Shown here: positions 53,129 through 61,621 of the stretch, one piece after another
Layout: the number at the start of each line of letters is the position of its first letter
Position numbering within the stretch: the stretch's first letter is position 1
Assembly: GCA_024653485.1 (NCBI GenBank)
Contig: JANLFY010000002.1
Location: 221,748-285,747, forward strand
Length of the DNA stretch: 64,000 nucleotides
Direction: 5' to 3'
Source: Bacillota bacterium
GTDB lineage: Bacteria > Bacillota > SHA-98 > UBA4971
Notes under the pieces: model-generated
Told to the model about the DNA's origin: nothing
Database searches by the model: none
What the model saw: the letters and a program-made list of their open reading frames with translations, nothing else
Translations under genes and position numbers: made by a program

Positions 53129-54022
53129 ATGGATAGCCAGGAGAGAAGGCTCATCATCGAAGCGGAGGCGGCGCGGGCCCGTCTGCCGGCGCAGCTATTT
53201 GTCGACAGAAGCTTTCGAGACGTTGCGCTGAGGCAGGTCGCTGCCGGAGCACAGCAAGTGCAGGCGGCGTTGACGTGCGCAGGTTCATATGTTGCAAGCA
53301 GGCGACAGGGACTGCGACTGGCACTGGGACAGAGACAGGCCGAGCTAGGCTCCGGCCGCCGCAGCCCGTCCGTGCAGCCGTGCTGGGATCTTACGTACCT
53401 CGCGGCCGATCCGTCCAGCCTTTCCCGGGTGCAGGCGCAGTGGGCCGAGTGGCAGCAGCGCTTCCGAGACGTGGGACAGGCAACGCTCATCGTGCCAGCC
53501 GGCCTCGTCGGCCTCGCCCAGGGCATCGTCATGCCAGACCTGGACATCAGTCTTGTGGGGATCGGCGCCCATAGGTTCTTTCTCTTTCACAGCGGCCTCG
53601 TGGTGTGGGGCCTAGAGCAGCTATATCTCCGATACTACCGACAGATGGAACTTGATGCCCCCAGCGGCCCGCCCATGGCCGGCCAGCCCATCGCCGCTTA
53701 TCGCAGCCACGCTCGTCGGGTGCTCATGAAGGTTGCGGGAGGGCTCCTGGGCGCAGCGGCGGTCGGCGTAGGGATCCACCTGGTCGTGGATGTCTTCCAA
53801 CCCAAGGCCGTCATCTTCCCAGTGATCGGCTCGCTCCTTGACGGAACGCTGGTGGACGACAACATTTGGCTCCTGGGCAATGCGCTGTGGTGCTTCCGGA
53901 TTGCGCACGACGTGTTCGCCCTCGTTCTTGCGGACGACCTCGACCGGGCGTTCGCGTGGGCCCGTCGGCACCTCGTCAGCGCCTTGTTTTCCGGCTACCG
54001 GGCCTCACCTTCAGGGCGGTGA
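53129..54022 (+). CDS. YdjM/DUF457-like membrane protein (putative metal-dependent hydrolase)
   Basis: A 297-residue protein. The N-terminal about 110 residues are soluble and Arg/Ala-rich. The rest resembles YdjM-like membrane hydrolases: PDLD (136-139), HR (148-149), FHS (153-155) and IHLVVD (216-221) have the spacing of their metal-binding His/Asp residues. Several helices accompany them. GGAGGAGGAGAGGTCA precedes the ATG. Together with the YaaW-like gene it makes a membrane pair between cas2 and the WYL regulators. Whether it belongs to CRISPR or Ubl functions is not shown by the sequence. Confidence 0.6.
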   Translation: MDSQERRLIIEAEAARARLPAQLFVDRSFRDVALRQVAAGAQQVQAALTCAGSYVASRRQGLRLALGQRQAELGSGRRSPSVQPCWDLTYLAADPSSLSRVQAQWAEWQQRFRDVGQATLIVPAGLVGLAQGIVMPDLDISLVGIGAHRFFLFHSGLVVWGLEQLYLRYYRQMELDAPSGPPMAGQPIAAYRSHARRVLMKVAGGLLGAAAVGVGIHLVVDVFQPKAVIFPVIGSLLDGTLVDDNIWLLGNALWCFRIAHDVFALVLADDLDRAFAWARRHLVSALFSGYRASPSGR

Positions 54023-54207
54023 AGGAGTGACATCGCAGGCTAGCTCTCCTCCCGCCCCCCATCGCTGCCCTCTCATAAGTCCGGCCACGGAACCTGAAGG
54101 TATCCCTCGTCATATGTCGAATCTCCGTACGGGGTAGCCGCGGGTTGCATCGTCCGATGACTGCCTCATGCCCAATAGAACGAGCGCGAAGCGACGGTGA
54201 ATAGGCA

Positions 54208-55908
54208 ATGGCCGATAGTGTCGAACGCGCCGACACCGGCTCATACCAGGGGGGAGCCGGCAAGGGGAGAGCTCTCAGTACGAGAAGCGCGGGTCGTACG
54301 CCGAAAGACGCACAGGCCGATGGTATGCCCCCCGATCCCGCCCACGACTCATTCCGCAGCACCGTACCTCGGCCCGAAGAACCGGTCCTTTCGTCGCTGG
54401 ACGAAGAGTGTGAGTGGTTTCTCCGGAGTGGAAGGCGGCCGGATACGGCTGCTCTTGCCGTAAAGTACGGGGTGAGCCAGCGGACGGCGCAGCGCCGCGT
54501 GAAGGCTGCCAGAAAGCGCATTGGGAACGCAATCAGCATCAGACCAGCTGTCTCAGGCCGGGACCTGCGCCCGGCGTCTTCTTTGGGGTGTCGCGCTGCA
54601 GGAGCCGAAAGGCTGGCGGGTTACTACCGCTCCGACGCTGACGATCAGGCCAGCCGCGCCACAGACAAGGTCTGGCGGGCCGTAACCTACATGTGTCGTG
54701 TCTGGGTCCGCGGCGTCGTGAGCAGAGAAGAGCTCATTAGTCTGGGTCTCAGAACGAGGAGAGACCGGGGTGGCACGCTCTCCCGGCGCACCATCGAACG
54801 CGACCTGAACTGGCTCGTGCGGGAGGGTATTCTTGAGGAGTCCGGGGAGGACGCGGACCAGACTTACTACAGGCTGGGCCCGCGCATCGCGTCTGATTCC
54901 GGCCTGTCATGCGAGGAACTGGCGCGTCTTCTGGGGTACCTCGAAGTCAGGATGCAAACGAGCCCGCACCGCACGTTCCTGCGATCGGCATATGCCAGGA
55001 TCGATTGGAACTCGGCGCTTCGCCGCGACCGGAGCATGTACGACAAGCTGGTGTCCATGGTGGAGGCCCAATCCGAGTACTGCATCATTCAGGGACGGCT
55101 GCCCCAAATGGACGTTCAGGAGACGAAGCTCTTGCGAGACGTGGAGACCGCCATCCGGGAGAGACGCAAGTTGTCCTTTGTATACGAGCCTCGGAGGAGG
55201 CAGAGCATGGTGAGGTGGGAGCCGCCGGACACGCCTGGCGGGCTGGAGCCGGGGCCCGACCCCGCCGCCAACGACAACGGCAACGGCAACGCCCCCGCCA
55301 ACGCCGACGCCGGGGCCGATGCCGGAGAACCCGAGATCGTGTCCCCGCTCGGCATCATCTACTACTGGGTGCTCGATGCGTGGTACCTCGTGTCCGTAGC
55401 GGACTCCGAGAGCAGGTGGATGCGGCGTGCCCTCCCGCTTCCGTCGTGCGGCGAGGGGCCCCACAGGAACCTGCAGCTATGGAGGCTCGACCGCATAAAA
55501 TCTCTCTCGGTCACTGACATCCCGTTTACTTACCCGCAGGACTTTGACCTCCACGCGTTGTTTGCCGACAGGTGGGGGCTCCAGGGCGGCGACAGGATGC
55601 ACGTACGCGTGCGCTTCTACAATGACTTCAACGTGGTGAGCCGGATGCGCGCTGAGACAGCGCACCGCCGAAACAGGGTTCTACGCGAGGAGCCCGATGG
55701 AACCTGGATCTACGAGGACGACATCGTTGGGTTCGACGACTTTCGGATGTGGCTGCGGAGCTTCGGGGCTTCGGCCGAAGTGCTCGGGCCGGAGCGTCTG
55801 CGGGCGGCCATGCGCGAGAGCGCGCTGAAGATGCTTGAGCGGTATAGCGCACCTGGCGGCGCTGGCGCCGGGCGGTCCGAGGCGGACGAAGCCGGGGCCG
55901 GAGGCTGA
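54208..55908 (+). CDS. WYL-domain regulator 1
   Basis: A 566-residue transcription regulator. The N-terminal extension is Gly/Ser-rich, then an HTH-like segment (DTAALAVKYGVSQRTAQRRVKAAR) and a winged helix. The WYL domain shows RKLSFVYEPRR and AWYLVSVAD, and a WCX end VRVRFYNDFNVVSRM..EDDIVGFDDFRMWLRSFGASAEVL. A low-complexity Asn/Asp/Gly insert (about 345-372) splits the WYL domain. WYL proteins sense nucleic acids or small ligands and control DNA damage and defence genes. It is immediately upstream of a second WYL gene and then the E2 gene, similar in layout to paired PafB/PafC. Confidence 0.88.
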   Translation: MADSVERADTGSYQGGAGKGRALSTRSAGRTPKDAQADGMPPDPAHDSFRSTVPRPEEPVLSSLDEECEWFLRSGRRPDTAALAVKYGVSQRTAQRRVKAARKRIGNAISIRPAVSGRDLRPASSLGCRAAGAERLAGYYRSDADDQASRATDKVWRAVTYMCRVWVRGVVSREELISLGLRTRRDRGGTLSRRTIERDLNWLVREGILEESGEDADQTYYRLGPRIASDSGLSCEELARLLGYLEVRMQTSPHRTFLRSAYARIDWNSALRRDRSMYDKLVSMVEAQSEYCIIQGRLPQMDVQETKLLRDVETAIRERRKLSFVYEPRRRQSMVRWEPPDTPGGLEPGPDPAANDNGNGNAPANADAGADAGEPEIVSPLGIIYYWVLDAWYLVSVADSESRWMRRALPLPSCGEGPHRNLQLWRLDRIKSLSVTDIPFTYPQDFDLHALFADRWGLQGGDRMHVRVRFYNDFNVVSRMRAETAHRRNRVLREEPDGTWIYEDDIVGFDDFRMWLRSFGASAEVLGPERLRAAMRESALKMLERYSAPGGAGAGRSEADEAGAGG

Positions 55909-55955
55909 CAGAGCGCCTGATAGAGCGGCTGACAGGGCGGAAGGGGAGAGCCAGG

Positions 55956-57179
55956 GTGTCACGGGTGAGGACGGAAGCTCCTGAGCTACGAGCCATCGAA
56001 CGACTCGGCCGGGTTCTCTTTCTCTTGAGCAAACACGGGGACGGGCTTACCATCGCCGAGCTTGCCAGGCAGTGCGAGGTTTCGGAGGAGGTTATCTGCC
56101 GCGATCTCGCAAAGCTGGAGGAATGGCTGGTCCCCCTCTACCGTCCCGATGGTGAGGACGACGACGCCATCGCCTCAGCCAGTGCCCGGCCCTTGCAGCA
56201 TATGTGGTCTCCCGCGGCGCGATGGGCCCTGACCCCGGGCGGTGAGGTGCCCCTTGTGCCGCCGCTTAGGTTCACGCCCGAGGAAGCTAGGGCCTTTCTG
56301 GAGGCGTGTGAGGGGACCAGGGACCCCGTGGTGAAGGCCGCGCTGGAGCGGGTACGGCACGCGTTCTTTCCCATTGGCTCCGAGGCCGGCGAGGATGGGG
56401 GGCAAGCGCCGGGCGAGAGGACGGACGTGGGACGGTATCGCCTCGTCAAGGGGCTGCGTTCGTTCTACCCGACCCCCGAGATCGAGAGATTCACAAGGGC
56501 CTTCGAGGACGCGGCGAAGACTTGCCGACACGTGAGAGTAGTCTACCACCCGAGGCGCACCAGCATAGGACGCGCTGTCGCGAACGTGACCGGCACAGGC
56601 ACGGAGGCCGGAACTCGAACATTTGCGCCTGCGCGGCCCTCCGTGACTGTGGTGGTCGAACCACTTTGCGTGGTGTTCGAGAACTACAAGGGCAATTGGT
56701 ACCTCGTCGGGCGTTATCTTGCAGAGCGCTCCGAGTCCCTAGGGGCCTGCGTGGACAGGCAGGTGGTGACGCTGGCGAGTGAGCGCGTCTCTGCGCTCGA
56801 GACGCTCCAGACCACGTTCAAACGTCTGACGTTCAGGATGACGGAGTACTTCTCGCCTGCTTGGGGAGTCCGTGCAGATGACGAACCTGTTTCGGTCAAG
56901 GTGAGGTTCTACGACGAATTCAACGTGATCGAGAAAGTCGAGAACCGCATGGCCTCGCGTCCCGAAGCGCGGCTGGAGAAGGAGACCGAGAGCACTTATC
57001 TGTACACTGACGTCATCGCTGGCCTCGACGAGTTCAGGCGATGGCTGCGGTCATTCGGCAGCTCCGCAGAGGTTCTAGAGCCACTCGAGCTGCGGAACGC
57101 CATGAGGCAGACGGCAGAGGCCATGCTTTCCCTCTATGACGGTCGCGGCCGGCCATGGGATCATGTTGAGGATTCGTAA
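55956..57179 (+). CDS. WYL-domain regulator 2
   Basis: A 407-residue WYL regulator. N-terminal HTH: ERLGRVLFLLSKHGDGLTIAELARQCEVSEEVICRDLAKLEEW. The WYL core has RHVRVVYHPRR and GNWYLVGRY. The WCX part VKVRFYDEFNVIEKV..YTDVIAGLDEFRRWLRSFGSSAEVLEP mirrors that of regulator 1. The GTG at 55956 lies 47 bases after regulator 1. Two adjacent WYL proteins probably act as a heterodimer. The E2 gene begins 178 bases downstream on the same strand, so one likely target is E2 expression. Confidence 0.9.
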   Translation: MSRVRTEAPELRAIERLGRVLFLLSKHGDGLTIAELARQCEVSEEVICRDLAKLEEWLVPLYRPDGEDDDAIASASARPLQHMWSPAARWALTPGGEVPLVPPLRFTPEEARAFLEACEGTRDPVVKAALERVRHAFFPIGSEAGEDGGQAPGERTDVGRYRLVKGLRSFYPTPEIERFTRAFEDAAKTCRHVRVVYHPRRTSIGRAVANVTGTGTEAGTRTFAPARPSVTVVVEPLCVVFENYKGNWYLVGRYLAERSESLGACVDRQVVTLASERVSALETLQTTFKRLTFRMTEYFSPAWGVRADDEPVSVKVRFYDEFNVIEKVENRMASRPEARLEKETESTYLYTDVIAGLDEFRRWLRSFGSSAEVLEPLELRNAMRQTAEAMLSLYDGRGRPWDHVEDS

Positions 57180-57357
57180 CTGCGGTGTCGTTCCTGCGGT
57201 GTCGTGTCGCAATTGTGGTGTATTCTTCGGTTGCAGGGTCATCTGCGCATCTGCGGGCGGCGCCGGGCCCAGCTTCAGGGCCGACCTCGGCGATGGTTCC
57301 GAATGGCTCAACCAGAGACTCTTTGTAGAAGGGAGGGGCGGCCACCGCCAAAGTCCT

Positions 57358-57882
57358 ATGAACGCACGCTTGCGGAGGCTGGCTGCAGACTACGAGAGAA
57401 TCCGCGACAGCTTCACCGGCCACCCGTACATCGAGGTGAAGCCGGTGTCCGGCAATCCTCCCGAACGATACGAGGTGACCTACCGCGTTCCTGGTCTCAG
57501 GCCAGAAGGACTCTTGCGCCGGCCGGTTCGCGCAAACCTCCACAGAGTGGAGATCTACCTCGGGGCGGACTATCCTCGCGGGAAGCCGATGTGTAAGGTG
57601 CTAACGCCCATATTCCACCCGAATTTCGGCTCGTGGGTCTGCATCGGCGACCACTGGGCGGCCGGTGAGACCCTGGTCGATGTCATAGTGAAGATAGGGA
57701 ATATGATCCAATACCGTGACTACAACCCGCGCAGCGCGCTGAACCTGCAGGCTGCCCAATGGGCCGTGGCCAACCGGCACCGCCTTCCCATCGGGAAGCT
57801 GGACCTCTACCCGAGAGAGCCTGATATCAGCTTTAACCCCGTGCGCGATGGCGACTCTGACGTTGACATAGTGCTGAGGTGA
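57358..57882 (+). CDS. E2-like ubiquitin-conjugating enzyme (UBC fold)
   Basis: A 174-residue UBC protein. An N-terminal helix (NARLRRLAADYERIRDSF) is followed by strands ERYEVTYRV and HRVEIYLG, then DYPRGKPMCKVLTPIFHPNFGSWVCIGDHW. This gives YP (72-73), the HPN motif (87-89) and the candidate thioester cysteine Cys95. It then has LVDVIVKIGNMIQYRDYNPRSALN as the C-terminal helices. The spacing HPN-x5-C differs from the eukaryotic HPN-x7-C but both key features are kept. ATG 57358 fits the domain start; no closer ribosome site than GGGAGGGG (about 18 bases) is seen, so the start is uncertain. It would complete the Ubl-E1-JAMM-RING set 31 kb away. Confidence 0.87.
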   Translation: MNARLRRLAADYERIRDSFTGHPYIEVKPVSGNPPERYEVTYRVPGLRPEGLLRRPVRANLHRVEIYLGADYPRGKPMCKVLTPIFHPNFGSWVCIGDHWAAGETLVDVIVKIGNMIQYRDYNPRSALNLQAAQWAVANRHRLPIGKLDLYPREPDISFNPVRDGDSDVDIVLR

Positions 57883-58023
57883 AACGAGATGTGCGCGCGC
57901 GAGCTTGGGCTCGACGAGTGCGCGGAGCTCCTTGACCGGAAAGCCACCCGTGTTCGCGAGGCCATCCGCGGCAACTCGTCGTCTTCACCGCCCTCACCGT
58001 CTTCCTCGCCGACACCGGCAGCC

Positions 58024-58707
58024 TCAGGGGCTATAGTACTTCTCGAGGTCGCCTTTCCAACTCTCGTGCTCGTACTCCGGCAACCTGTCTATGCGGCACC
58101 TGGGTTTGGCCAGCGCCTCCCTCACCTCGAAGGAGGTAAAGAAGTGCATGCTGTATGTGGTCTTGACCACGAGGGCTGTGTCGAGGCCCTTATAGGTGCC
58201 GGCACAGGAGATGATCTCGTCACCCTCGGCCACCGCACCGGCATCGGTGGCTATGATCGCGGCCTCGATGGCGATCTTGGTCCCGGCCCCGAAAACCTCG
58301 AGGGTCTTGTCCATGATCGCCTCGGGTGTGGGATAGTCCCACCTTATGGAGCGCGACGGCGGCGCCAAGGGCCTCGAACCTTGAACGATCCTTGCCCCGT
58401 TCTTCAGAAGGGTTTCGCGGATCTCGGAGTACTCGCGGCGCATCAGCCCTATAGGTATATCGCCCCTCGGCCCCCAGGTTGTCGCGGGATAGTGAGTGAC
58501 GACGACGAGCTGCGCGCCGGTGCCGCGGAGCCCCTCCAGCGCAGCGAGCGCGCTCCTGCCGGTTTCCGAGGCGACCACGACGGTTCGGATGCCGAGCTCC
58601 AGGCACCCTTCCCGCACTCGGCGCACAACGCTCTCCGTGTTCGCTTCACCGCAGCACCCGAAGTACACGGTCGTTCGCGTCACCGTTTCCACGTTTGCAT
58701 TGGCCAT
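58024..58707 (-). CDS. Pyruvate kinase C-terminal-like protein (COG1751 type)
   Basis: A 227-residue protein with the pyruvate kinase alpha/beta domain fold: YFGCCGEANTESVVRRVREGC, TVVVASETGRSALAALEGL, QLVVVTHYPATTWGP, and GDEIISCAGTYKGLDTALVV. It lacks all catalytic domains of pyruvate kinase. Free-standing copies occur in archaea and clostridia with unknown function, perhaps as ligand sensors. It is transcribed against the E2 gene and ends 141 bases from it. The start ATG lies at 58707 next to GGAAGGGATCGGCCG. Confidence 0.85.
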   Translation of the reverse strand: MANANVETVTRTTVYFGCCGEANTESVVRRVREGCLELGIRTVVVASETGRSALAALEGLRGTGAQLVVVTHYPATTWGPRGDIPIGLMRREYSEIRETLLKNGARIVQGSRPLAPPSRSIRWDYPTPEAIMDKTLEVFGAGTKIAIEAAIIATDAGAVAEGDEIISCAGTYKGLDTALVVKTTYSMHFFTSFEVREALAKPRCRIDRLPEYEHESWKGDLEKYYSP

Positions 58708-59264
58708 CGGCCGATCCCTTCCCTCCAGACTTGACGACGCTTGACGACGCCAGGGTTGCCGACGCTCGCAGGGCAGGATGACACGGGCAGGACGCGGCGG
58801 ACGCGGCCCTTGGCCGTCTCGCGTGTCTCGCGTGCGCTCGCCATCTCGACGAGCGATGAGGTCCAGCGCCGACGCGCCGTGCGCCGCTCGCCGTCATCCG
58901 TTGCCGATCCGATCGCTCACGACTTCGAGGTCTTCTGTGTGAATCCTCCTTTCAAGCCACCCCTGAGCCCCCGTGAGCCAGTGGGGCCGATGACCCGTTC
59001 CGGCTGCCACTGCGGCGCACTACAAGGGGTCTCCCTGCAGCAGAGGTCCCCGCGCCAGTGCGCCTGCGTCCATCCGCCAGTGCGCCTTCGCCCATGTCGC
59101 CTCGCGGCCGCGTTGCCGCCGCTCCCCGCGCGATGATGACGGGCGGGGGCACAAAGGCGGGCGGAGGCTTGCCGCATGGGACGTGGCGCGGGCCACGACC
59201 AGGTCCCGCGGGACGGGCCTATGAGCGGTGTCCCATTCGCGTGGGGTACCGCGCACAGTAGACG
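58708..59264. other. Non-coding stretch before the pseudogene cluster
   Basis: About 557 bases with no intact gene on either strand. The frames are arginine/proline-rich without recognisable domains. It is the first part of a decayed region reaching to 60450. Confidence 0.45.
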
Positions 59265-59565
59265 GAGCCCATCAGCGGCACCTATCGAGGCTAGGACATA
59301 TGGGAGATCCCGCTGGGACATCCCGCCGAATGGCCAGGGCATCACATCGCGTCGTGGGGCTTATCGCCCTCGGGACACCAGAAGATTTCGACATGCCGCC
59401 CATGGGGCGCGCTTCAGCGGAGGAACTGCGTGTAGTCATCGAGGGGCTCAAGCTGGCATTCGCCGACGGGTACTCGTTCGTCCGTTCGTCGCGGACCCCG
59501 CTCTCATGCGGGAGACGCCCGGACAGTTGCTCGATCCCGCCTACTTGGCCAGCCGCCGGCCGTCG
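59265..59565 (+). pseudogene. Gamma-glutamyltranspeptidase fragment, frameshifted
   Basis: Four short pieces in changing frames follow the order of a gamma-glutamyltranspeptidase large subunit: EPISGTYRG, a TAG, DIWEIP; then IPPNGQGI; then ELRVVIEGLKLAFADGY; then VADPALMRETPGQLLDPAYLASRR. An internal stop and at least two frameshifts show decay. Both ends are missing. Confidence 0.75.
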
Positions 59566-59761
59566 CAGGCCATCCGGCGGCAGAGCCGGTCAACCCCGGT
59601 TGTGGGGCGACCCCTACGCGCGGATTCCCATTGCGGCGGGTAACGCCACAACTTGAGGCCAAAACAGAGGCCGGAGCCGCAGCGGAAGCGCAGGGACGCC
59701 CCGAGCACCTCGTGGGCCCGCGATGAAGCATTTCCACCGCGCCACGGGTGACCGAGATCAC

Positions 59762-59935
59762 CGCTGTCAGCCGTCTCCCAGATCGCGTCCGGATCCCACA
59801 CGACCCGGCCAGGTCCGTCGCCGGGCAGGGAAGGAGCGCCCGCGACGCACCTCACCGCCTCCACTCCCATCTCATCGGGCGCCACGGCCTTGGTGTGAGT
59901 CGTTCCGACGTGGGTGCCGTCGATGCCAAGAAGGT
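59762..59935 (-). pseudogene. FGGY carbohydrate kinase fragment
   Basis: On the minus strand NLLGID, VGTTHTKAVAPDEMG and VVWDPDAIWETA match the N-terminal ATP/sugar-binding part of FGGY kinases, with a 3-residue disturbance (GTH repeated). Only about 58 residues of roughly 500 remain. It lies back to back with the gamma-glutamyltranspeptidase fragment. Confidence 0.6.
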
Positions 59936-60451
59936 TGGGTTTACGACGAGACTTGCCGTGAGACTTGGTATGGGGCTCGCGACACGCATTGTCGCAGAGG
60001 CCGTCGTTCACGGACAGGATCATTCATTCGAGGACCTGCCCCGTCTGGGTTCTCCCCCGGCTCCCTTGCGGTTAGGCCCGCCGGCTCACTCAGGGAACGC
60101 ACGAGGCGGCCCTTTCTTGCGACAGGCCGCGACAGGGCGGCCGCGGCCAGACTTGCGCGGTCGGATGAGCACCGGAACGCGACTCACGGGACGCACGTAA
60201 CAGGGGAGAGAGGGACAAGACCTTGTCAAGGGTTGAACTCCCGCTAGAGCTTAGCTACGGGTCGAAGCTGACCAGGGGTGCGTGTGGGCGCGTCGTCGGC
60301 GTTGCGGGCGCGGTCGTCCGTCCGTCCGTCCATCACGGTGAGTGGCGCACCACCCGAATCCACCGTTAGCCTTACCGTTAGCCTTATAGCGACTCCTGAT
60401 GAACCAATGATTTCGCTATCTCGCGTCGCTTCCCCTGCTTCATCTCACTCG

Positions 60452-60482
60452 AAGGTCCCGATTGCGTCCGGATCGGGACCTT
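60452..60482 (+). terminator. Perfect 11-bp hairpin upstream of the Uma2 gene
   Basis: AAGGTCCCGAT (60452-60462) pairs with ATCGGGACCTT (60472-60482) across a 9-nt loop. No T-run follows. It separates the decayed region from the Uma2 gene and could be an old terminator or an operator. Confidence 0.45.
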
Positions 60483-60590
60483 GGAGCTGAGATCACCAAG
60501 ACGGGGGATGGCGGCGCAACCCCCAGCATGATACAATCAAGCCGGGGCCAGGTCGACGCCACACCACTAGGTTCGTCTGGAGGGGGAAGC

Positions 60591-61187
60591 GTGGCGAAAC
60601 CAGACAACGTACGCGAGGTCGCGGCGGACCATGTCTCGCCCGTTGCGCCTTTTATGCGCCTTACATACTCTGACTACTGCAAGATTCCACCTGGGCAGCA
60701 GCGGTACGAGCTGATCGGGGGGGCGCTCAGGGTGGTACCATCGCCGAGCGTGGTTCATCAGGAGATCTCGAAGCGGCTCTACAGGGCCCTCGTGGAGTGG
60801 ATCGAGGACCGTGGACTCGGCAAGGTGTACTTTGCACCTCTCGATGTCGTTCTCAGCGAATACGACGTGGTACAGCCAGATCTCCTCTATGTGTCGAAGG
60901 ACCGCATGCAGATCGTCAAGGAGGCAAACATCTTGGGCCCTCCCGACTTGGTGGTGGAGGTGCTCTCTCCCGGAACCGTCGGATGGGACCGCAAAATCAA
61001 ACTCCAGACGTACGCTCGCTTCGGGATACGAGAGCTGTGGCTGGCAGATCTCGAAAGCCGAAGCATCGAGGTAATAACACTCAGAGATGGGAGTCTGTCA
61101 ACCGCGGGCACGTACGGTCCTGGGTCGACGCTGAGAAGTCCTATCCTGCCTGGGTTTAGCTTGAGTGTAGACATGGTCTTCCCCTGA
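60591..61187 (+). CDS. Uma2-family (DUF820) putative endonuclease
   Basis: A 198-residue PD-(D/E)XK-fold protein. The Uma2 pattern is clear: YSDYCKIPPGQQRYELIGGALRVVPSPSVVHQEISKRLYRAL, then VVQPDLLYVSKDR, and PPDLVVEVLSPGTVGWDRKIKLQTYARFGIRELWLAD with the catalytic Asp/Glu-x-Lys region. These solitary genes are common in Chloroflexi, cyanobacteria and some Bacillota; their role is unknown, perhaps in defence or transposition. GTG 60591 follows GGAGGGGG; the frame is open from 60462 but that part is not Uma2-like. Confidence 0.88.
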   Translation: MAKPDNVREVAADHVSPVAPFMRLTYSDYCKIPPGQQRYELIGGALRVVPSPSVVHQEISKRLYRALVEWIEDRGLGKVYFAPLDVVLSEYDVVQPDLLYVSKDRMQIVKEANILGPPDLVVEVLSPGTVGWDRKIKLQTYARFGIRELWLADLESRSIEVITLRDGSLSTAGTYGPGSTLRSPILPGFSLSVDMVFP

Positions 61188-61621
61188 CCCTCTGGTCGGA
61201 ACAGGCAGGAAGAACGGGCATCGTGTCGAAGTGTGCAACCGATATACGTAGACACCGCAGGAAACAGTTCACCGCCGTTGGTACGCCCGTACATGTCGAT
61301 ACCCGCTCGATGACCGCCGCAACATGAACCACGAATATGCTGCGCTAACGAAAACGCTTTGATCTTCTCGCATCCGCACCGGTGTCGTACGACAAGTCGC
61401 AGGCAGGGCCCGCGAAACGAGGTCGCAGCGCTAGAGGCGTGCGTGAACACAAGGCCCCTCAATGCGTCCGTCATTCGCGAGCAACCCCCAGGTCGAGGCG
61501 GCCGTCGCTTGTGCAGTCAGTGCGCGTGTCTGCACGCCATGTCCGGTCCGTGATGGCGGGCTGAGCTAGGTGCAGCTTCGAGCTTGAGCATCTGCACAGA
61601 CACGCAAGAGGAGGCACCCAG
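61188..61621. other. Intergenic region, no gene recognised
   Basis: A 434-base gap between Uma2 and the second Cas6. No recognisable domain in any frame, and no CRISPR repeat copy. AAGAGGAGGCACCCAG before 61622 is the next ribosome binding site. Confidence 0.5.

Noticed and set aside
57889..58734. 281-codon plus-strand frame over the pyruvate-kinase-like gene
   Set aside because: The opposite strand encodes the conserved COG1751-type protein; this frame has no domain.
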